Positions 6,197 through 12,366 of a stretch of 12,366 bases of DNA are shown here, piece by piece (position 1 is the stretch's first letter; every line of letters begins with the position of its first letter). The translations under genes and the position numbers were made by a program. Source of the DNA: Spirochaetaceae bacterium (GTDB lineage: Bacteria; Spirochaetota; Spirochaetia; SZUA-6; Fen-1364); contig PMZS01000336.1 of the NCBI GenBank assembly GCA_003170115.1, forward strand, positions 1-12,366, given 5' to 3'. The notes beneath the pieces are model-generated. The model was given only the letters and a program-made list of their open reading frames with translations, did not search any database and was not told where the DNA came from.

Positions 6197-8104
6197 AATT
6201 GGAGCGGCTTGACCTCCCGTCCCGCGATCCCGCAGCCAGACCCGCATGGGGCCCGGTCCGCGGTTCGCCCAGACATAGTAGGGAATCGCGGCAAAGGCTG
6301 CTCCCCGTATTTCCACGATCCCTCCAAGGAGGTAGGGACGCCGGCGGGCTTCCAGGTCAGTCTCCTCGCAGAGCGAAAGAGAATCGAGCGCGATTTCCGA
6401 GTCGCGTCCCTCGACACAGTAGACGATCGGGCCGCGCTGGAGTGCCGCTTTTCCCCGGTTGTCAGGCACACGCGGATCGCAGAGGACCTTCCGAACGGGC
6501 ATCGGCAACTCCACTTCCACGGTGTCTCCCTGGATCCATTCGCGCTCGATTACCGCATACCCGTTTTCCAGTAGCACGTCGACGGTCTCTCCGTTGAGTT
6601 TCAGCGTCGGCTTCCTGGGCGCGGGTCGCTCGAAACGGTACAGGCCCCCCCCCATGACGATATCGCGAGCCCAGCCGGGGACGCGGACCATGAACTTCAG
6701 CCGCGTTTTCCGACCGGGGTTCAGGGTGAATCGCACGGTTCCGTCCCACGGATAACCGGTTTCCTGAATGATTTCCACGGGTCCGGTTTCGGTGTCGACA
6801 GAGGCGCGGCCTGCGATGAAGAGATTCGCGTAGATCCGATTCTCCGCCGTTGCATAGACGTATCCGGGAAGAGACGGGAAAAACCGGCAGAGGTTCGTCG
6901 GACAGCACGACACGTCGAACCATCTCTGGCGCACCGCGCTGCCGTGGTTGAAGAGGAACGCGCCGTCCGACTCCATCGGATTCGTGTAGAAGTACTCGTC
7001 TCCTCCCAGGGAAACGCCGGCGAGCAGGCCATTGTAGAGAGTCTGTTCCAGGACGTCGACGTACCGCGCGTCCCCCGTGAGCAGGAAGAGGCGGTGGTTC
7101 CACATGACCGAACCGATCGACGCACAGGTTTCCCCGTACGCGGTGAGGTTGGGAAGCTCAAAGGCTTCGCCGAAGGCCTCGGCCCGGTGTCGCGCGCCTA
7201 TGGCGCCGGTGAGGTAGACCTTGGATTCCACCACGTCACGCCAGATCGCTTCGATGGCCGTTGAGTAGGCGCGGTCGGGCAGGAGCGCGGCGACATCAGC
7301 CATGCCGCAGTACATGTACGCCGCGCGCACCGCGTGGCCGACCGCCTTGCGCTGGTCAACGACCGGCATGTGATCCTGGCAGTAGCCGGGATTGTCCTCG
7401 TACTGGTAGAGGGCCCGGTCCTCGTGATGCCCGCGCTGCTCGAGGAAGAACCGGGCCTGTTCGAGGAAGCGCCGGTCCTTCGTGACCCGGTACAGGCGGG
7501 CGAGCCCCATCTCCACGATCTGGTGGCCGCATATGTCGTGCAGTCCGTCGGGACCAAACGTACGGCACACCAGCTCCGCGCTGCGCAGAGCCACGTCGAG
7601 GAGGCTCCGTTTTCCCGTGGCGGCGTGATGGGCGCAGGCCGCCTCGTAGAGGTGGCCGCAGTTGTACAGCTCGTGGCTCATGACAAGGTTGGCCCAGCGC
7701 GATTCCCCGGCGAAAGGCAGGACCCGGCCGGGATCGATGGTACGATTGGTGTACAGGTAGCCGTCCGGTTCCTGTGCCGCGGCGATCTCGTCGATCAGTG
7801 CATCCAGCCGCGCCTCAAGGGCCTGGTCGGGCGCCTGGGCGAGGGAGAACGAAGCCCCCTCGATTGCCTTGTACACTTCGGTGTCGTCGAAAGGCATCTT
7901 CCCGCGGTAGGCTCCCGGCAACCGCCGCGAGGCCTTTCGGAAATTGTCCACCCGGCCGAACTCTTCGCACTTGCGAAGAACATCGGGAATCGTCACGGTC
8001 CGGTTGGTCTCGAGCCGCGGCAGCCAGAAGCCGTCCTGCAGCGAAACCGCGCGGAAGGATGTCGGTGAGATCGGATAGTCGGTCTTGGTCCGGGTGTCGT
8101 TCAT
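6182..8104 (-). CDS. GH127 beta-L-arabinofuranosidase
   Basis: A 640-residue glycoside hydrolase family 127 enzyme, close in length to Bifidobacterium longum HypBA1 (658). It has an (alpha/alpha)6-barrel catalytic core followed by beta-sandwich regions. The family's zinc-thiolate active site is visible: E309 (AEAFGEAFELPN), E325 and C327 (AYGETCAS), and C400-C401 (DVSCCPTNL). These align with HypBA1 Glu322, Glu338, Cys340, Cys417 and Cys418. Cys401 and its neighbours bind zinc, and one of the paired Cys is the nucleophile in retaining cleavage of terminal beta-L-arabinofuranose. No signal peptide is present, so it acts in the cytoplasm on imported oligosaccharides. The start is ATG 8104, which overlaps the stop of the upstream permease as ATGA. 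A GTG/ATG extension toward 8194 would run inside the permease and is rejected. It is the last gene of the minus-strand operon. The exact linkage cleaved is inferred from the family; related DUF1680 members act on other substrates. Confidence 0.9.
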   Translation of the reverse strand: MNDTRTKTDYPISPTSFRAVSLQDGFWLPRLETNRTVTIPDVLRKCEEFGRVDNFRKASRRLPGAYRGKMPFDDTEVYKAIEGASFSLAQAPDQALEARLDALIDEIAAAQEPDGYLYTNRTIDPGRVLPFAGESRWANLVMSHELYNCGHLYEAACAHHAATGKRSLLDVALRSAELVCRTFGPDGLHDICGHQIVEMGLARLYRVTKDRRFLEQARFFLEQRGHHEDRALYQYEDNPGYCQDHMPVVDQRKAVGHAVRAAYMYCGMADVAALLPDRAYSTAIEAIWRDVVESKVYLTGAIGARHRAEAFGEAFELPNLTAYGETCASIGSVMWNHRLFLLTGDARYVDVLEQTLYNGLLAGVSLGGDEYFYTNPMESDGAFLFNHGSAVRQRWFDVSCCPTNLCRFFPSLPGYVYATAENRIYANLFIAGRASVDTETGPVEIIQETGYPWDGTVRFTLNPGRKTRLKFMVRVPGWARDIVMGGGLYRFERPAPRKPTLKLNGETVDVLLENGYAVIEREWIQGDTVEVELPMPVRKVLCDPRVPDNRGKAALQRGPIVYCVEGRDSEIALDSLSLCEETDLEARRRPYLLGGIVEIRGAAFAAIPYYVWANRGPGPMRVWLRDRGTGGQAAPISAAP

Positions 8105-8943
8105 GCCTTCAGCCCCGAAAGCACGATTCCCTCGATGAAATATTTCTGGCCAATGAAGTACAGCGCGACGCACGGGCTGATCGCCACGGTGCACGCGGCC
8201 ATGATGGCCTTCCAGTCCACCCCGAAGCCCGACCTGAAGTTCGCAAGGCCCTGGGAGATCGTGCTCATTTCCGTGCGGGACACGTAGATGAGCGGTCCCA
8301 TCACGTCATTCCAGTAGACGATGAATGCGAACAGCCCCACGGAGATCAGGACCGGTTTGATGAGGGGGGCGAGCACGCGGAAGAGGATCCGCGGATGGCT
8401 GGCCCCGTCGATGGTCGCCGCCTCGTCCAGGTCGCGGGGGATGGTCATGAGAAACTGCCGCACGAGGAAGATGTTGAAAGCCCCGCCGCCGAGGAAGGCA
8501 GGCACGATGAGCGGCAAGTAGCTGTTGCTCAGCCCGATCGAGCTCCAGGCGACAAAGATGGGGATGATCGTCACGGCGCTCGGCATGAGCATGCTGCCGA
8601 TTACCAGCGTGAACAACGGCTTCTTCAGGGGAAAGTCCAGCCGGGCGAAGGCATACGCCGCAATGGAGGAGGTAAGCAGCGTTCCGAAGATCGATGGAAC
8701 GGTGATTGTCAACGTATTGAGGATGTAGCGGATGAACGGGAAGGTCCTCAGCGTGACCGGGTAGTTCTCGAAGCGCCAGCTCTGGGGGAAAAGGAACGGC
8801 GGATACTTGTAGATCTCGATGTTCGACATCAGGGACGAGCGCACCATCCAGAAGAAGGGAAAGAGGACCGCCAGGCCGATCAGGGAGACCAGGATTGAGA
8901 TGGCCGTGTTCGTCAAATGCGTGCCGTGTTTCATTGCTCTCAT
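8101..8943 (-). CDS. ABC sugar transporter permease, MalG type
   Basis: A 280-residue inner-membrane permease of the carbohydrate uptake transporter-1 (MalG/AraQ/LacG) family with about six membrane segments. The first is at about 12-36, followed by the extracytoplasmic PPFLFPQSW loop typical of MalG proteins. The cytoplasmic EAA loop that docks the ATPase reads DEAATIDGASHPRILFRVLAP (first residue 172), with the invariant E174, D179 and G180. The start ATG 8943 overlaps the TGA of the upstream permease (ATGA), showing translational coupling. ATG 8934, three codons in, has a better-spaced GAGGGAG and is the alternative. Its own stop overlaps the GH127 start. It pairs with the MalF-type permease, the lipoprotein and an ATPase not encoded here. 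Family certain; substrate inferred from the arabinofuranosidase beside it. Confidence 0.92.
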   Translation of the reverse strand: MRAMKHGTHLTNTAISILVSLIGLAVLFPFFWMVRSSLMSNIEIYKYPPFLFPQSWRFENYPVTLRTFPFIRYILNTLTITVPSIFGTLLTSSIAAYAFARLDFPLKKPLFTLVIGSMLMPSAVTIIPIFVAWSSIGLSNSYLPLIVPAFLGGGAFNIFLVRQFLMTIPRDLDEAATIDGASHPRILFRVLAPLIKPVLISVGLFAFIVYWNDVMGPLIYVSRTEMSTISQGLANFRSGFGVDWKAIMAACTVAISPCVALYFIGQKYFIEGIVLSGLKA

Positions 8944-9827
8944 GCTCCCTCGTAAAAGATCCATTTTCGCGACGTGGAGAAGATCGCCGCGGTGAGGGCG
9001 GCGATGAAGACGAAAAAGATGAGCGAGAGCGCGCTCGCGTGGCCGAAGTTGTTCCTCAGGAAGCCCTCACGGAAGATGAGGTAGACCATGAAGAGCGTCC
9101 TGTCGCTCGGGCCGCCCTGGGTGAGCGCGTACGCGGGAACGAACACCTGCAGGTTGGCGATCATGCTCATGAGGAAATTGAAAAAAATGATCGGGGTCAT
9201 CATGGGAAAAGTGACGTGACGGAACTTGTGCCAGGCATTTCCCCCGTCAATGTCGACGGCTTCAAGGTAGGATTTGGGCACATTCTGCAGACCCGCCAGG
9301 AAGATGACGATCAGGCTCCCGACGCCCCACACCGTCATGAGGATGATGGACGGCACGGCGAACTTCTCGTTCTGCAGCCACTGGACCTTGTGGATGCCGA
9401 GGAAGTGCAGGGCATAATTGAAGACGCCGAAGTTGGCCTCGTACATCCACGACCAGACGATGGAAGTGCCGATGGCCGGCACGACGTATGGCAGAAAGAA
9501 TACCGATCGCCAGAATCCGCGGGCGGGAATTTTCTGGTTGAGCATCAGGGCGACGCAGAAGGAATAGACGATGCCGCTGATGACAGCCCCGAGGGCGAAG
9601 TACAGCGTGGCCGCGATGGAATGGGCAAAATAGAAATCCCCCGTGAAGATCTGTTCGTAGTTGCCCATTCCGATCCATGTCGGCGGCTCCAGGCCCGTCC
9701 ACTTCGTCAGGCTGATGGCGATCACGCCGAGTATCGGGAGAATGGTCAGGAAGACCAGTCCCAGGAGAGCCGGCGCAAGGAACAGGTATGCCGTCAGGCT
9801 GTCCCTGCGGGTTTTTCTCGTTCTCAT
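8940..9827 (-). CDS. ABC sugar transporter permease, MalF type
   Basis: A 295-residue permease of the MalF/UgpA/LacF family with about six membrane segments, the first at about 13-40. The EAA loop is EAVDIDGG (189-196) followed by FPMMTPIIFF, the site that contacts the ATPase. TKWTGLEPPTWIGMGNY (41-57) and ALTQGGPSDRT (234-244) are typical of this group. ATG 9827 is chosen because AGAGGAAAC lies about 7 bases upstream and the first membrane segment then follows a short basic tail (RTRKTRR). The frame is open for another 26 codons upstream, but that reading is arginine- and proline-rich and overlaps an RNA stem-loop. It follows the binding-protein gene after an 81-base gap and is coupled to the MalG-type gene by ATGA. 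Confidence 0.93.
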   Translation of the reverse strand: MRTRKTRRDSLTAYLFLAPALLGLVFLTILPILGVIAISLTKWTGLEPPTWIGMGNYEQIFTGDFYFAHSIAATLYFALGAVISGIVYSFCVALMLNQKIPARGFWRSVFFLPYVVPAIGTSIVWSWMYEANFGVFNYALHFLGIHKVQWLQNEKFAVPSIILMTVWGVGSLIVIFLAGLQNVPKSYLEAVDIDGGNAWHKFRHVTFPMMTPIIFFNFLMSMIANLQVFVPAYALTQGGPSDRTLFMVYLIFREGFLRNNFGHASALSLIFFVFIAALTAAIFSTSRKWIFYEGA

Positions 9828-9860
9828 GTTCGTTTCCTCTGTTCGCTCAATTGCGGGCCC

Positions 9861-9885
9861 CCCTCGCCGCACGAGCGGTCGAGGG
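9861..9885 (-). other. Stem-loop between binding-protein and permease genes
   Basis: CCCTCGCCGC (9861-9870) and GCGGTCGAGGG (9875-9885) form a 10-bp, almost all-GC stem with one bulged base (9879) and a four-base loop. It lies 24 bases after the binding-protein stop on the minus strand. No U-run follows, so it is unlikely to be an intrinsic terminator. By analogy with the malE-malF intergenic hairpins, it probably protects the upstream message from 3' decay and so favours binding protein over permease output (inference). Confidence 0.6.
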
Positions 9886-9908
9886 AGCGCCCCGGGAAGA
9901 CTCACGAC

Positions 9909-11246
9909 TTATTTCGGCTTGTTCTCGTCGAAAAGTTTCTGTGCCTGGGGAAGGATCCCCGCAATGTAGTCTTTGGCTGTCTGCTTGCCGTTCCAAACGG
10001 AGGCCATGCCGGAGTCGATCAGGTCATTGAGCTTGTCAAAGCTGGGGAAATAGTACCAGGGGACCTGCACCGCGTTGTTCATCGCGTAGTCGATGACCGC
10101 GGTCTTGTACTGCGCGAACGGGGGATGGATGTCGTTGTCCGCCCACTTCTTCATGGCCGCCTCGTTCGCATACCACTTCGCCGACACGGGCATCCAGATG
10201 CCGCCGGTGATGAGATCCCAGCCGTTGGACTCGTCGCTCATCCACTTCACAAATGTCTTGGCGGCGGCGAGGTGCTTCGAGCTGGCGAACGACACAAAGG
10301 GTCCGCCGGTGTTGTAGGTGACGGCGTTCTTCATCTTCGGCAGCACCCCCACACCGTACACGAGGCCGTCCTTGAGAGAGTTCTTCAGTGATACGCCGAT
10401 CTCCCACTGGCCGGAGGTGGCCATGGCAACCTTGCCGGTGAGCAGAGTGACGTCCAGACTGGGCATGTTGCCGCGGTCTCCGACCGAAGGGGCGACCTTG
10501 TCCTTGAGGTACAGATCCGCAATTGCCTGGAGGGCCTCGATGGTCTCGGGCTTCCCGATGAGCAGTTCCTTGCCGTCAGGGCTCATCACGCCACCGCCGT
10601 TGGAAACGGCCAGGACCGGCCACATCCACGAGAGCCTGTTGAAGTCCGCCCCGTAGGTGACGATATTGTTCGCGTCGAAACCCTTGTCGTTCGGGGTCTT
10701 TCCCTTTTTGTCTTTTGTGAGTTTTTTGGCGGCGTCGATGAACTGTTGCCAGGTCCACGCATTGTCCGCGCTGGCGGGAGGATACGCGACCTTGGCATCG
10801 TCGAACATCTTCTTGTTGTAGTAGAGCACGAGGACTTCGTCCGCGCAGCTGTATCCCACGGTCTTGCCATTGTACGTGAAGGCGAGGGATTTCAGCGGCC
10901 GTTCGTCGGGCTTGTACATATCGCTCTCGTCGGCCAGCAGGTTGGCCGCCGCGTAGCGGATGGTCATTGGCTCTGCCATGATCGCGGTGTCGGGAAGCTG
11001 CTTCCCCGCTGCCATCGTGTTCAACTTGGCTTCGTAGTCCGTGCGGCTGACCGTAATCAGCGTGACGTGGATCTTTTCCTGGGACGTGTTGAACTTGTCC
11101 AGGGTCTTTTGGATGTCGGCGGCTTCTGACTCCGTAGTGTTGTACCATGCCATGTAGGTGATCTCGGTTTTTCCCGCCGGGCGTCCGCACGAAACGAAAG
11201 CGATTACAATGAGGGCAGCGAGCCCTATGTATTTCAGCAATTTCAT
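9909..11246 (-). CDS. ABC sugar-binding lipoprotein (extracellular solute-binding protein family 1)
   Basis: A 445-residue carbohydrate-binding protein of the MalE/UgpB type. The N-terminus has a basic start (MKLLK), a hydrophobic core (6-18) and FVSC with Cys20 as the lipidation site. Phe at -3 is off the strict lipobox but is tolerated in relaxed lipoboxes such as those of spirochaetes. The mature part opens with TEITYMAWYN, then has YYNKKMFDDA and TWQQFIDAAKKL in the first lobe, and GKVAMATSGQWEIG and TGGPFVSFASSK, the classic family 1 hinge and second-lobe motifs. Many Trp and Tyr residues (NGWDLITGGIWMP, VPWYYFPSF) fit sugar stacking. ATG 11246 has an excellent AAGGAGAG (11252-11259) 5 bases upstream; the open frame beyond it to 11618 overlaps the regulator gene antisense-free and is rejected. 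This is the first transporter gene of the operon, directly behind the operator-like inverted repeat. Ligand inferred, not shown. Confidence 0.92.
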   Translation of the reverse strand: MKLLKYIGLAALIVIAFVSCGRPAGKTEITYMAWYNTTESEAADIQKTLDKFNTSQEKIHVTLITVSRTDYEAKLNTMAAGKQLPDTAIMAEPMTIRYAAANLLADESDMYKPDERPLKSLAFTYNGKTVGYSCADEVLVLYYNKKMFDDAKVAYPPASADNAWTWQQFIDAAKKLTKDKKGKTPNDKGFDANNIVTYGADFNRLSWMWPVLAVSNGGGVMSPDGKELLIGKPETIEALQAIADLYLKDKVAPSVGDRGNMPSLDVTLLTGKVAMATSGQWEIGVSLKNSLKDGLVYGVGVLPKMKNAVTYNTGGPFVSFASSKHLAAAKTFVKWMSDESNGWDLITGGIWMPVSAKWYANEAAMKKWADNDIHPPFAQYKTAVIDYAMNNAVQVPWYYFPSFDKLNDLIDSGMASVWNGKQTAKDYIAGILPQAQKLFDENKPK

Positions 11247-11298
11247 CCGTTCTCTCCTTTTGCGGTTGCGAGCCTCGAATAGACGGCTCTGGGTCCCT

Positions 11299-11336
11299 GT
11301 ACGTTCTCGAACCGAATGTTTATGTTTTGAACGTAC
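11299..11336 (-). promoter_or_regulatory. Operator-like inverted repeat upstream of the transporter operon
   Basis: GTACGTTC (11299-11306) and GAACGTAC (11329-11336) are perfect 8-base inverted arms. They are separated by 22 bases, so their centres are 30 bp apart, close to three helical turns. The spacer is AT-rich for this genome and could hold the promoter, though I see no convincing -35/-10 pair. The site is 53 bases upstream of the binding-protein ATG and directly downstream of the regulator gene. The GTACGT core recalls the TTGTACGTACAA-type operator of Bacillus AraR, whose architecture the adjacent regulator shares. The resemblance is from memory. Confidence 0.6.
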
Positions 11337-11350
11337 CCAACGGCTTGCGG

Positions 11351-11386
11351 CGCCGGGTGTCGGCTTCTGCATTGCGGACCCCGGCG
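11351..11386 (-). other. Stem-loop after the regulator gene
   Basis: CGCCGGGTGTC (11351-11361) and GACCCCGGCG (11377-11386) pair over 10 bp with a single bulged base (11359) and a 15-base loop. It begins 20 bases past the regulator stop. No U-run follows on the minus strand, so it is either a non-canonical or Rho-assisted terminator, or a 3'-end stabiliser that separates regulator from operon transcription. It lies immediately upstream of the inverted-repeat operator. Confidence 0.5.
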
Positions 11387-11406
11387 TCGCGGCTGTTCTT
11401 CTTTCC

Positions 11407-12366
11407 TCAATTCTGCGCCCGCGGCACCTCCTTGCACGATTTTCTCGTGACCAGGTCGATGGGAAACTCGATCCGCACCGGGGGCAGGTTCGAGCTCTCG
11501 ACGCGCTCCAGGAGTCGGCGCGCCGCGGAGCGAGCCATGTCCCTCGAATGGATCCGCATGGTGGTGAGAGGCGGCGAGGAGTGCCGCGCAAGCTCCGTGT
11601 CGTCGAAGCCGATGACACTCACATCATCCGGCACGCGCCGGGACCGCTCCGCCAGGGCGGAAAGGGCACCGATGGCAAGCAGGTCATTCGCGCAGAACAC
11701 CGCGGTGAGGCGCGGACGGCGTTCCATCAGCCTGTTCATGGCCGCGAAGCCAGCTTCCGCGGACCATCCTTCGTTCCCGTCAACCAGCCCTTCATCGACG
11801 GCCGCACCCGTTTCCGCCATTGCGTCTTTCCACGCGAGGAAGCGGATCCTGGCCGATTCGAGCCGCAGCGGGCCGTTGACGATCGCGATGCGCTCATGGC
11901 CCAGGTCGCGGAGGTAGTGGACAGCTTTTCTCGCGCCCGCGGCCAGATCCATGGTGACGAGGTCCAGGCCCTCAAGCGTGGCCGTCGGCGCCAGGAGAAC
12001 TGTGGGAACGCCACTTGCCCTCGCCGCTTCCAGGAGGATGGGATTCCGAGCCTCTTCAACGATCACCCCGTCCACTTTCGACAGGAAAGACCTGAACGTT
12101 TCGATCTCCCCGGGATTGTAGTCGTCGAGGTACGTGAACAGGGTGTGGCGGCCGGATCTGGCGGTTTCCTCCTCCAGACCGAGGAACACGTCGAAGTAAA
12201 ATGCTTCAGCCGCAATGGGCCGACGGTCGGACTTTTCCTTGCACACCACGTACCCGAGGGTGCCGGTTGACGTGCGGGGCTGGGCCTTTGGTCCCGGAGT
12301 GTGCCGGACAAAAGTGCCCTGTCCGACGGAACGCTCGAAGAGGCCGTGGGCCGTCAGTGCCAGGAT
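11407..12366 (-). CDS. GntR-LacI chimeric transcriptional regulator, AraR-like (partial, N-terminus off window)
   Basis: The frame is open to the window edge and gives 319 residues ending at TGA 11407-11409. The first visible residues, ALTAHGLFERSVGQGTFVR, are the end of a GntR-family winged helix (recognition helix end plus the G-x-GTFV wing), not a LacI helix-turn-helix. After a linker (about 22-37) comes a LacI/GalR periplasmic-binding-like sensor (about 38-305). Its signatures are GYVVC, DGVIVEEARNP, DLGHERIAIVNGP, LTAVFCANDLLAIGAL, DDVSVIGFDDTELARHSSPPLTT and an MA..AARRLLERVE helix. This GntR-plus-LacI fusion is the layout of Bacillus AraR, the L-arabinose repressor. It lies just upstream of a beta-L-arabinofuranosidase transport operon in the same direction. 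An internal GTG at 12249 would drop the DNA-binding part and is not the true start. Effector (L-arabinose or an oligosaccharide) is inferred. Confidence 0.85.
   Translation of the reverse strand: MLALTAHGLFERSVGQGTFVRHTPGPKAQPRTSTGTLGYVVCKEKSDRRPIAAEAFYFDVFLGLEEETARSGRHTLFTYLDDYNPGEIETFRSFLSKVDGVIVEEARNPILLEAARASGVPTVLLAPTATLEGLDLVTMDLAAGARKAVHYLRDLGHERIAIVNGPLRLESARIRFLAWKDAMAETGAAVDEGLVDGNEGWSAEAGFAAMNRLMERRPRLTAVFCANDLLAIGALSALAERSRRVPDDVSVIGFDDTELARHSSPPLTTMRIHSRDMARSAARRLLERVESSNLPPVRIEFPIDLVTRKSCKEVPRAQN

Noticed and set aside
8105..8194. Upstream extension of the GH127 gene by 30 codons
   Set aside because: It would lie inside the permease gene in another frame. ATG 8104 forms an ATGA coupling with the permease stop, and the extra residues do not look like GH127.
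9861..9885. Stem-loop as an intrinsic terminator
   Set aside because: There is no U-run after the stem on the transcribed strand, and the permease genes downstream have no separate promoter that I can see.
9828..9905. 26-codon extension of the MalF-type permease
   Set aside because: It spans the intergenic stem-loop, is Arg/Pro-rich and lacks the SD that ATG 9827 has.
8895..10391. 498-codon plus-strand open frame antisense to the permeases and binding protein
   Set aside because: The composition is low-complexity, rich in Asp, Gly, Arg and His, as expected for the mirror of a GC-rich coding strand. Both permease frames beneath it have clear family motifs.
11270..11289. GAGCC/GGCTC inverted repeat in the binding-protein leader
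   Set aside because: The stem is only five base pairs, too short in a GC-rich region to claim as a regulatory hairpin.
11247..11618. Extension of the binding-protein frame to 11618
   Set aside because: The added residues are Arg/Ser/Pro-rich, cover the regulator gene and operator region, and would bury the lipoprotein signal peptide. ATG 11246 has an AAGGAGAG site.
11158..12270. 370-codon plus-strand open frame antisense to the regulator
   Set aside because: It has no recognisable domain and runs across the operator and two opposite-strand genes with strong family signatures, so it is a GC-bias shadow.
1..12366. CRISPR array, tRNA, insertion sequence, prophage or riboswitch
   Set aside because: I found no regular direct repeats, tRNA cloverleaf arms, transposase or phage motifs, or known riboswitch cores on either strand.

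Overview
The window is GC-rich, densely coded bacterial chromosomal DNA. It probably comes from a free-living or gut spirochaete relative. This is low-confidence inference from the CHASE2/cyclase membrane protein with a large helical insert, the relaxed lipobox on the sugar-binding protein, and the ABC-rich carbohydrate locus. There is no rRNA, tRNA, CRISPR array, insertion sequence or prophage, and no gene-free stretch longer than about 250 bases.

Left half (1-6196): housekeeping and signalling genes. The end of the DNA translocase gene ftsK (1-168) is followed by nadA, quinolinate synthase (237-1295), and a large CHASE2-type membrane protein with a class III cyclase-like domain (1339-3996). 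That domain has lost every metal- and base-selecting residue I can align. A secreted NlpC/P60-like cysteine peptidase gene runs toward it on the minus strand (3977-5143), with the 3' ends overlapping by 20 bases. The 240-base gap that follows holds two divergent promoters and a relic of a DUF1572 (DinB-superfamily) gene. Next is a short-chain dehydrogenase (5384-6196) whose perfect TATAAT box lies only 8 bases before the ATG.

Right half (6182-12366, all minus strand): a carbohydrate-utilisation locus, in transcription order. First is a regulator cut by the window edge, with the end of a GntR-type winged helix followed by a LacI-type sugar sensor, the layout of AraR. Then comes a 160-base control region with a strong stem-loop and a widely spaced GTACGTTC/GAACGTAC inverted repeat. 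It is followed by a sugar-binding lipoprotein, a 25-base stem-loop, two MalF/MalG-type permeases, and a cytoplasmic GH127 beta-L-arabinofuranosidase. The last three genes are joined by ATGA stop/start overlaps. No ATPase is encoded in the window, so a shared MsmK/UgpC-type ATPase encoded elsewhere is the likely energiser.

Reading of the operon: short beta-L-arabinofuranosides, such as those released from plant hydroxyproline-rich glycoproteins, are captured by the lipoprotein, imported by the permeases and cleaved inside the cell to L-arabinose. The AraR-like regulator would sense the product and act on the inverted repeat in front of the binding-protein gene. The enzyme class, transporter type and gene order are read from the sequence; the exact substrate and effector are inferred.
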